From NCBI GenBank assembly GCA_019635795.1, contig JAHBYV010000012.1, positions 1 to 52,857 of the forward strand: a stretch of 52,857 nucleotides of DNA, in the 5' to 3' direction. How positions within the stretch are numbered: position 1 is the first letter of the stretch; every line of letters begins with the position of its first letter. The notes beneath the pieces were generated by a model, which saw nothing but the letters and a program-made list of their open reading frames with translations, was not told where the DNA came from and did no database searches. The position numbers and the translations under genes are program-made. This document shows positions 46,893 to 52,857 of the stretch, in pieces. The DNA comes from Rhizobiaceae bacterium (GTDB taxonomy: Bacteria > Pseudomonadota > Alphaproteobacteria > Rhizobiales > Rhizobiaceae).

Positions 46893-46910
46893 TAACAAAC
46901 GAGATTGTTA
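46893..46910. promoter_or_regulatory. Inverted repeat TAACAA-N6-TTGTTA upstream of the RND operon
   Basis: A perfect 6-bp inverted repeat with 6-nt spacer in the 167-nt gap between the RND adaptor start and the RpiR stop, about 130 bp upstream of the adaptor. It could be an operator for a pump regulator, but no regulator gene lies beside the pump. Alternatively it may be part of the rpiR 3' end. Confidence 0.35.
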
Positions 46911-46926
46911 TTGCAGTTGCATAACC

Positions 46927-47772
46927 TTATCGGAACGATTCAATGTCGCGCATTCGCTTTGCGCCTTCATCAGCGCGGGCGCGCGTAACTGAATCGATCA
47001 GCGCTTCCGCCAGCACGAACAACGCAGCCGATGAATCCCAGGCCGAAGGTGAGGCAGTCCGCACCGGAATAACGTGCCTTGCAAATCTCGCGATTGGTGA
47101 GACCCATTGATCGGTCAGCAGAATTATGGTCGCACCCCGGCGCGCGGCCTTTTCTGAGAAATCGGCGAGCCCTGCCTGATAGCGACGTATGTCGAAAATC
47201 ACCATCGCATCTCGCCTGCCCATATCGGCAAGCTTGTCGTGCCAGCCACTTTCCTGCCCGGTTAGATGCACAACACCGGGCCGTATCAACGCCAGATGAG
47301 CGGCGAGATAGCGCGCAATGGAATCGCTGAATCGCCCACCTGCGAGATAGATTTTGCCCCGAGGGTCAGCAAGAGCAGCTGAAACAGCCGTAAATTGCTT
47401 TTCTGAGATGTGCTGGAATGTTTCCCGGATATTTTCGATTGCCGCATTGGCTATTCTACCTGCCTCGCTGGGCGCAACCGCCTCTGCGCTTGCAGTGCGA
47501 GAGAGGGGGGACTGGATTTGAGCCGCAAGCTCGGCCTGCAATGCAGCCTGAAAATCCGGGTAGTTTTGAAAGCCCAACCGTGCCACGAACCTCAATATTG
47601 TTGGTGAGGAAACGCCTGCCTGTTGCGCGAATTCGGCAACCGTCCTGAGCCCTATCAACGGATAGTTGGCAATAAGGGTCTGTGCTGCCCTACGCTCGCC
47701 CGCTGGCATCTGGTCGATCCGGTCTGCGATCCTCTCCGAAATGCTCGTGCGCTCAGCAGGCTCAGCCAGCAT
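46927..47772 (-). CDS. MurR/RpiR family transcriptional regulator
   Basis: This 281-aa regulator has an N-terminal RpiR helix-turn-helix domain (about residues 20-85, VAEFAQQAGVSSPTILRFVARLGF) and a C-terminal SIS sugar-phosphate-isomerase-like domain (VHLTGQESGWHDKLADMGRRDAMVIFD). It is divergent from the N-formylglutamate amidohydrolase gene over 128 nt and so is the likely regulator of that operon. The effector may be an amide or amino-acid intermediate, which is inference. Confidence 0.9.
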   Translation of the reverse strand: MLAEPAERTSISERIADRIDQMPAGERRAAQTLIANYPLIGLRTVAEFAQQAGVSSPTILRFVARLGFQNYPDFQAALQAELAAQIQSPLSRTASAEAVAPSEAGRIANAAIENIRETFQHISEKQFTAVSAALADPRGKIYLAGGRFSDSIARYLAAHLALIRPGVVHLTGQESGWHDKLADMGRRDAMVIFDIRRYQAGLADFSEKAARRGATIILLTDQWVSPIARFARHVIPVRTASPSAWDSSAALFVLAEALIDSVTRARADEGAKRMRDIESFR

Positions 47773-47900
47773 GTTTTCCCCGACCCTTTCCGATCAACAA
47801 AATCTGGTTTGACAATGACAGAAAATTTGTATGAAATCATCCAAAATAACGTCAATGCTCAAAATCCGTACCATACGATACAGAGCATGAGGGGATGCGC

Positions 47901-48683
47901 ATGAAGCCACAGAGCGCAATGCAGGCGTTCGAACCGGTTCTGGTCAGGAACCGGAATGGCAACAGTCCCATTGTTCTGGTTTGCGACCATGCGTCCAACT
48001 TCCTGCCCTCTGAATATGGCACTTTGGGCCTCGCGTCGGAGGATCTTGAAAAGCACATTGCCTGGGACCCCGGCGCGGCGGAAGTGGCGCGTCACATGTC
48101 TGACTTGCTCGATGCAGCACTGATTGAATCCGGTATTTCGCGCCTCGTGATAGACTGCAACAGGCCGCTGGACGCCCCGGACCTGTTCTGGACAGTGAGT
48201 GAGAACACCGTTGTTCCGGCCAATCAGAATCTTTCGGCACAAGAGCGTGATCGTCGCATAGCGCAGGCGTATCAACCCTTTCACGCGGCTGTCGATGAAA
48301 TTGTCGAACAGCGCCTCGCCTCAGGCCTCGAAACGATGCTGGTCGCAATCCACACCTTTACCCCGGTTTATAAAGGAGTTGATCGGCCTTGGCACATTGG
48401 CATCCTGCATGATGACGATCAGCGCCTTGCGGCACATCTGATTGATCGTCTTGGACAGGATAAAGGTATCGTCATTGGCGATAATGAGCCCTACTCTCCG
48501 GAGGATCGGGTCTATTTTACGCTTGAAAGGCATGGCCGCGCTCACGGGCTTGCCTGCGTCATGATTGAGATCAGGAACGATCAGGTCGCAGATGCGGCGA
48601 GCCAGAAGAAATGGGCGCATCGCCTTGCCGAAATATTGGAAACGGGGAAAAATTCGATAGGGGACGCACATTGCCAGCTATAG
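47901..48683 (+). CDS. N-formylglutamate amidohydrolase family protein
   Basis: This 260-aa enzyme belongs to the N-formylglutamate amidohydrolase family (HutG-type), which releases formate from N-formyl-L-glutamate. Family segments are VLVCDHASNFLPSEYGTLG, HIAWDPGAAEVARHMSDLLDA, DCNRPLDAPDLF and AIHTFTPVYKG. GAGGGG lies 6 nt before the ATG at 47901, while the ATG at 47895 is immediately next to it, so 47901 is the likely start. It overlaps the next gene by 13 nt. There is no hut gene nearby, so its substrate may be another N-acyl or N-formyl amino acid taken up by the TRAP transporter. Confidence 0.9.
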   Translation: MKPQSAMQAFEPVLVRNRNGNSPIVLVCDHASNFLPSEYGTLGLASEDLEKHIAWDPGAAEVARHMSDLLDAALIESGISRLVIDCNRPLDAPDLFWTVSENTVVPANQNLSAQERDRRIAQAYQPFHAAVDEIVEQRLASGLETMLVAIHTFTPVYKGVDRPWHIGILHDDDQRLAAHLIDRLGQDKGIVIGDNEPYSPEDRVYFTLERHGRAHGLACVMIEIRNDQVADAASQKKWAHRLAEILETGKNSIGDAHCQL

Positions 48684-49183
48684 CAGTCGCATTCGTTCGC
48701 TATGTGGACGCGGTAAACAGATGGGTTGGCCGCTTTGCCATGCACCTGTTCTTCGTTATGGGCGGAATTTTGCTGGCCTCCACAGCATCACGCATCATAC
48801 TCGGCACGCCCTTCAACTGGGCTCTGGAGATGTCTCAATTCATCCTGTCGGCCTATTACCTTCTCGGTGGTGCGTACACGCTGCAACTGAACCAGCATGT
48901 GCGCATGGACCTTTTTTACGGAAGGTTGAATGCTCGCAAACAGGCCACGATTGATGCGTTCACCATACTCTTCGTGATTTTCTACCTTGTGATCCTGTTT
49001 GGCGGCGGCCTGTCGAGCACCGAATACGCGATCAAATACGGCCAGAAGAACTATACGGCATGGGGACCGCCCCTTTGGCCAATCAAGGTCATAATGACCA
49101 CGGGCATTTTCCTGATGCTTCTTCAAACGATATCGTCGCTTATCAAGGACATCGCCATCATGCGCGGGAAGCCAATCGCATGA
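48671..49183 (+). CDS. TRAP transporter small permease (DctQ)
   Basis: This about 170-aa membrane protein has four predicted membrane segments and the DctQ-family pattern (FNWALEMSQFILSAYYLLGG, HVRMDLFYGRL). A TTG start at 48671 with GGGG about 8 nt upstream makes it overlap the amidohydrolase gene by 13 nt, suggesting translational coupling. With DctM it forms the membrane part of the tripartite TRAP transporter. It overlaps dctM by 4 nt. Confidence 0.85.
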   Translation: MPAIAVAFVRYVDAVNRWVGRFAMHLFFVMGGILLASTASRIILGTPFNWALEMSQFILSAYYLLGGAYTLQLNQHVRMDLFYGRLNARKQATIDAFTILFVIFYLVILFGGGLSSTEYAIKYGQKNYTAWGPPLWPIKVIMTTGIFLMLLQTISSLIKDIAIMRGKPIA

Positions 49184-50505
49184 GTTCCGAATTCATCACA
49201 CTCTTCATGTTCGGCACTATGATGGTGCTGCTGTTCACCGGCCAACGCGTCTTTGGTGTCATCGGCTTTGTCGGCGCGGCCGCAGCACTTTGGCTTTGGG
49301 GCAAAGGCTCCTTCGAAATGCCCTTCAACGCATCCTTCCAGGTGCTGAACTGGTATCCCCTGATCACTGTGCCGTTTTTCGTATTCATGGGTTACATGCT
49401 CTCTGAATCGGGCATAGCCAGCAATCTTTACCGCATGTTCCATGTCTGGTTCGGCCCTGTTCGCGGCGGCCTTGCGCTTGGCACAATCGGCCTGATGGTC
49501 CTCATTGCTGCATTGAACGGCCTGTCTGTTGCGGGCATGGCAATCGGCGCAACCATCGCCCTGCCGCAATTGCTGAGGCATGGCTATGACAAGGTGATGG
49601 TCACGGGCGTTATTCAGGCAGGCTCATCGCTCGGCATCCTCATACCGCCAAGCGTCGTGCTGGTGCTTTACGCCATGATCGCGCGCCAGCCAGTTCTGGA
49701 TTTGTGGCTTGCAGGCGTTGGTCCTGGCCTGTTGATGGCGCTTATATTCGCCATCTATGTTTATATCAGGTGTCTGTTGCAGCCCGCCGTCGGCCCGGCA
49801 CTTCCTGCAGAAGAGCGCGCTGCAATCACTTGGCCTGAAAAATTTGCCTTGTTGCGCTCCGGACTCCTGCCGCTGGCGATCTTTGCGGTCATGATGGGCT
49901 TGTTTATGACCGGCACCACAAGCCTCGTGGAGAGTTCAGCAGTAGGTGCGGCGCTCGCCACGCTCGCGGCATGGTGGGCCGGCAACCTGAACTGGCAAGT
50001 GTTCGAGGATTCCACCCGCAACACGCTGGCCATAAGCTGCATGTTCCTCTGGATTATTCTCGGAGCACTATGTTTCAGCTCGGTCTACGATGGACTGGGC
50101 GCAGTCAAGGCGGTCAAGGCGCTTCTCATCGATACATGGGAATTCAGCCCATGGACGATTTTGATTCTAATGCTGTGCTCCTTCATCGTCATGGGCATGT
50201 TTCTGGACGATACGGCGATGCTTGTCATTGTCGCGCCGCTTTATATCCCGCTGGTCATAAGCCTTGGCTTCAACCCCATCTGGTTCGGCATTCTCTACAC
50301 GATCACGTGTCAGATCGCGTACATCACCCCGCCGTTCGGGTATAATCTGTTTCTGATGCGAGCAATGGCCCCGCCTGAAATAACGCTGATCGATATTTAT
50401 CGGTCAATCGTTCCCTTCTTCCTGCTGATGGTGCTGTCGCTGATCATAATAATGATCTTCCCTCAGATCGCCTTGTGGCTGCCTTCACTTTACTCGGGAA
50501 GATGA
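49180..50505 (+). CDS. TRAP transporter large permease (DctM)
   Basis: This 441-aa protein with about 12 membrane segments is the transport channel of a sodium- or proton-driven TRAP transporter. Typical segments are GMAIGATIALPQLLRHGYDK, GSSLGILIPPSVVLVLYAMIA-type region and PLYIPLVISLGFNPIWFGI. The ATG at 49180 overlaps the dctQ stop (ATGA), preferred over the frame start at 49060. Confidence 0.93.
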   Translation: MSSEFITLFMFGTMMVLLFTGQRVFGVIGFVGAAAALWLWGKGSFEMPFNASFQVLNWYPLITVPFFVFMGYMLSESGIASNLYRMFHVWFGPVRGGLALGTIGLMVLIAALNGLSVAGMAIGATIALPQLLRHGYDKVMVTGVIQAGSSLGILIPPSVVLVLYAMIARQPVLDLWLAGVGPGLLMALIFAIYVYIRCLLQPAVGPALPAEERAAITWPEKFALLRSGLLPLAIFAVMMGLFMTGTTSLVESSAVGAALATLAAWWAGNLNWQVFEDSTRNTLAISCMFLWIILGALCFSSVYDGLGAVKAVKALLIDTWEFSPWTILILMLCSFIVMGMFLDDTAMLVIVAPLYIPLVISLGFNPIWFGILYTITCQIAYITPPFGYNLFLMRAMAPPEITLIDIYRSIVPFFLLMVLSLIIIMIFPQIALWLPSLYSGR

Positions 50506-50586
50506 ACTCAAACATTTGGAAGGGATGAAACAAAGGGAATCAACCCGGACGACCAAGCAGGTGAATATCAATGGGAGAAAACAGAG

Positions 50587-51651
50587 ATGGAAAAACCAAA
50601 ATCTGTAAACAAGCGTGAGTTCCTCAGAAAGTCGATCCTTACCGGAGCCGGAGCAGTTGGCGCAACAGCGCTTGCTACGCCTTATGTAAAAGCTCAGGCA
50701 CCAATCAAATGGCGTCTCCAGACATATGCCGGTCCGGCGCTTGCCGAACACGTGATCAAGAATTCGATCGACTGGTTCAACAAGGCCGCAAATGGCGAAA
50801 TGGAGATTGAGCTCTACACAGCCGATCAGCTTGTGCCGCAAGGCGAACTTTTCCGCGCTGTGCAATCCGGCACGATTGACGCCGCTCAAAGTGACGACGA
50901 CTCCGCCGCAGCCCCGGTGGACGTTAAAGTTTTCGGTGCCTACTTCCCTCTCGCCGCCCGCTATTCGCTTGACATTCCGGCGCTTTGGAACTGGCACGGG
51001 CTGAAGGAAATCTGGGAGGAGGCCTACGCCGAAATTCCTGATGTGACCTGGCTTTCGACTGGCTCCTGGGACCCCTGCAATTTTGGCACCACCAAGCCAA
51101 TCAAATCACTTGCCGACCTCAAAGGCTTGCGTGTTTACACATTCCCTACCGGCGGGCAGTTCCTTTCCAAGTTTGGCGTTGTACCTGTTTCTCTTCCCTA
51201 TGAAGACGTGCAGCCTGCAATTCAGACCGGTGAGTTGGACGGTGTGTGCTGGTGCGGCATCACCGAAATGCACACTGTCGGCTGGGCAGATGTGCTGAAG
51301 TACTTCCTGACCAATCCACTGTCAGGCGCCTGGGCCGGTTCCTATTTCGTAAACACTGAAAGATGGAAAGCCGTTCCGGAGCATCTGCAGCAGCTTTTGC
51401 GCCTGGCGATTGACAGCTCGCACTATTACCGGTTGCACTGGTATTGGGCAGGTGAAGCGAATTATCGTACCACAGGCAAGCTGGAACTGACCTCCATCCC
51501 TGATAATGAATGGAAGCAGGTAGAAGACGAAGCCGTTAAATTCTGGGACGAGGTTGCGGGCCAAAGCCCGCGCAGCGCCAAGGTCGTGGAAATACTGAAA
51601 AAGTACAATGAAACAATGACGAAGGCCGGACCACCCTATCGTTACGGTTGA
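50587..51651 (+). CDS. TRAP transporter substrate-binding protein (DctP)
   Basis: This 354-aa periplasmic protein captures the substrate for the TRAP permease. The N-terminus has a KRE-x-L-RKS-type export signal (KREFLRKSILTGAG) followed by GAVGATALATPYVKAQA, probably Tat-like. The mature part has family segments ELYTADQLVPQGELFRAVQSG, GLRVYTFPTGGQFLSKFG and YVLNTERWK-like SYFVNTERWKAVP. It follows dctM by 81 nt in the same direction. Ligand is unknown; the gene set suggests an N-acylated amino acid or related acid. Confidence 0.9.
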   Translation: MEKPKSVNKREFLRKSILTGAGAVGATALATPYVKAQAPIKWRLQTYAGPALAEHVIKNSIDWFNKAANGEMEIELYTADQLVPQGELFRAVQSGTIDAAQSDDDSAAAPVDVKVFGAYFPLAARYSLDIPALWNWHGLKEIWEEAYAEIPDVTWLSTGSWDPCNFGTTKPIKSLADLKGLRVYTFPTGGQFLSKFGVVPVSLPYEDVQPAIQTGELDGVCWCGITEMHTVGWADVLKYFLTNPLSGAWAGSYFVNTERWKAVPEHLQQLLRLAIDSSHYYRLHWYWAGEANYRTTGKLELTSIPDNEWKQVEDEAVKFWDEVAGQSPRSAKVVEILKKYNETMTKAGPPYRYG

Positions 51652-51661
51652 ACCTCACAAA

Positions 51662-51687
51662 GCGCGCCCGCCTTCTGGCGGGTGCGC
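51662..51687 (+). other. Intercistronic stem-loop after dctP
   Basis: An 11-bp stem GCGCGCCCGCC / GGCGGGTGCGC with one G-U pair and loop TTCT begins 10 nt after the dctP stop. Only a short, broken T-rich stretch follows, so it is more likely a partial terminator or mRNA stabiliser that raises binding-protein expression than a full terminator. Confidence 0.6.
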
Positions 51688-51723
51688 ACTTCACTTCGCG
51701 CAACGCAACCATTGGAGCAATGA

Positions 51724-52857
51724 ATGCCCGCAAGTTTGCCATTTAATGAACTGAAGAAGGCAGTCGCCGCTGGTGACATCGACACCGTTCTGGCGTGCGG
51801 GGTGGACATGCAGGGCCGTCTGTTCGGCAAGCGGTTCCTTGCGTCCTTTTTTGTGGAATCTGCGTCCGAAGAAACGCACGGCTGCAACTATCTGCTGGCG
51901 TTGGACATAGATATGGAACCGGTGCCGGGCTATAAGGCTGCGAGCTGGAGCCAAGGCTATGGCGACTTTGTTCTCAAACCCGACCTTGACACGATCCGGC
52001 CTGTTCCGTGGCTGGAAAAGACCGCGCTGGTCATTTGCGATATTCAGGACCACCACCATCGCAAGGACCTGCCGCATTCGCCCCGCGCGATCTTGCGCAA
52101 ACAGGTCGAACGCCTGAGCGAGCGAGGCTATATAGGCTATTTCGCGTCTGAACTTGAGTTTTATCTCCTGAACGAAACATACGACAGCGCGCGCGCAAAA
52201 CATTGGCAGAATCTCAACACCGCCTCGCCCTACATTGGTGATTACCAGATTGGTATCACCACCAAGGAAGAAGGCTTCATGCGCCGACTGCGCAATGAAA
52301 TGAACGCCGCCGGAATTCCCATTGAGAACTCCAAGGGTGAGTGGGGCCCCGGTCAGGAAGAGATAAACGTCCGCTATGCCGAAGCACTGGAAATGGCCGA
52401 CCGCCATGTATTCCTGAAGAACGGCGCCAAGGAAATCGCCGACCAGGAAGGCAAGGCCGTAACGTTCATGTCCAAGTACAATTACGGACTGGCTGGCAAT
52501 TCGAGCCACGTCCATAATTCACTCTGGAGCGCCGACGGCAAGACACCATTGTTCTTTGACAAGAGCCAGCCCTGGACCTTGTCGAAGCTAGGCCAGCACT
52601 GGAGCGCAGGTCAGCTCAAATACGCCAAGGAATACACCTGGTTCCTCGCCCCCTACATCAACTCGTACAAGCGCTTCCAGACTGGCACCTTCGCTCCCAC
52701 GAAAATCATGTGGAGCGAAGACAATCGTACAGCGGGCTTCAGGTTGTGCGGTGAAGGCACGAAGGGTATTCGCATGGAATGCCGGATCGGCGGTGCGGAC
52801 CTCAACCCCTATCTCGCATTCGCCGCGCTCATTGCCGCTGGACTGGCGGGCATCGAC
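51724..52857 (+). CDS. Glutamine synthetase family protein (partial, cut by right edge)
   Basis: The first 378 codons of a glutamine synthetase superfamily gene lie at the right edge; family members are about 440-460 aa, so some 70 residues are missing. Seen are the metal/ATP motif FASELEFYLL, GEWGPGQEEINVRYAEAL, YGLAGNSSHVHNSLW in place of the usual GNGxHxHxS, and the ATP-binding region SYKRFQTGTFAPTKIMW with NRTAGFRL. Relatives include gamma-glutamyl-amine synthetases and GlnT. GGAG 6 nt before the ATG supports the start; an ATG four bases earlier is out of frame. It follows the TRAP operon and likely makes an amide or gamma-glutamyl bond in the same pathway. Confidence 0.88.
   Translation, partial: MPASLPFNELKKAVAAGDIDTVLACGVDMQGRLFGKRFLASFFVESASEETHGCNYLLALDIDMEPVPGYKAASWSQGYGDFVLKPDLDTIRPVPWLEKTALVICDIQDHHHRKDLPHSPRAILRKQVERLSERGYIGYFASELEFYLLNETYDSARAKHWQNLNTASPYIGDYQIGITTKEEGFMRRLRNEMNAAGIPIENSKGEWGPGQEEINVRYAEALEMADRHVFLKNGAKEIADQEGKAVTFMSKYNYGLAGNSSHVHNSLWSADGKTPLFFDKSQPWTLSKLGQHWSAGQLKYAKEYTWFLAPYINSYKRFQTGTFAPTKIMWSEDNRTAGFRLCGEGTKGIRMECRIGGADLNPYLAFAALIAAGLAGID

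Noticed and set aside
47802-47814. ATCTGGT followed by TTGACA before the amidohydrolase gene, resembling a GntR half-site and a -35 box
   Set aside because: The matching right arm ACCAGAT is absent, and no convincing -10 box at 16-18 nt spacing was found.

Overview
The window looks like chromosomal DNA of an alphaproteobacterium of the Hyphomicrobiales (Rhizobiales). Pointers are a chvE-gguA-gguB-gguC sugar-uptake locus with its divergent LysR gene gbpR (the Agrobacterium arrangement), a three-gene proton-translocating transhydrogenase (pntAA-pntAB-pntB) preceded by an aa3-type cytochrome oxidase subunit IV gene, rpsU, and a soxBDAG heterotetrameric sarcosine oxidase operon. The accessory metabolic load and base composition would fit Brucellaceae or Phyllobacteriaceae, but the genus is an inference. 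No rRNA, tRNA, CRISPR array, insertion sequence or phage integrase was seen.

Layout. 1-7.4 kb: stress and small genes (DUF892 ferritin-like, a broken flavin monooxygenase, DsrE, AraC regulator, DUF4260), a large TPR-OmpA-WD40 envelope protein and a divergent LuxR-type regulator. 7.4-21.8 kb: a catabolic island for an unidentified sugar-like compound. It holds a TIM-barrel epimerase, an enolase-superfamily dehydratase, a FadR-type GntR regulator, a D-2-hydroxyacid dehydrogenase, a CUT1-type ABC transporter (binding protein, two permeases, a 74-aa membrane protein, two ATPases), a TetR regulator, a two-gene Tm-1-like/PEP-hydrolase-like pair with a cupin, and an M24 metallohydrolase. Palindromes of the form TGGT-N3-ACCA stand before the epimerase operon, before the transporter operon and before the M24 gene, suggesting that one GntR regulator controls all three; a separate ACGCGCGT-centred palindrome lies between the TetR gene and the Tm-1-like operon.

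21.8-28.5 kb: gguC, gguB, gguA, chvE and gbpR, with several RNA stem-loops between the transporter cistrons. 28.5-35 kb: housekeeping genes (cox IV, pnt, TPR lipoprotein, rpsU, HerA-like ATPase) separated by clear terminators. 35-40.4 kb: soxBDAG. 40.4-46.8 kb: a small charged protein, a monooxygenase/SDR/MaoC gene trio and a two-gene RND efflux pump. 46.9 kb to the right edge: an RpiR regulator divergent from an N-formylglutamate amidohydrolase, a TRAP transporter (Q-M-P) and a glutamine-synthetase-like gene cut by the window edge, which read as one uptake and amide/amino-acid metabolism unit.

The best candidate for an undescribed system is the 7.4-21.8 kb island: its operator sites tie a metallohydrolase of the creatinase/prolidase fold and a sugar ABC transporter to sugar-acid enzymes, and an adjacent TetR-controlled operon encodes bacterial homologues of the two halves of the tomato Tm-1 protein, whose biochemical role is not settled. 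Start sites were moved from the longest open frame wherever a Shine-Dalgarno sequence, signal peptide or family N-terminus favoured another codon.
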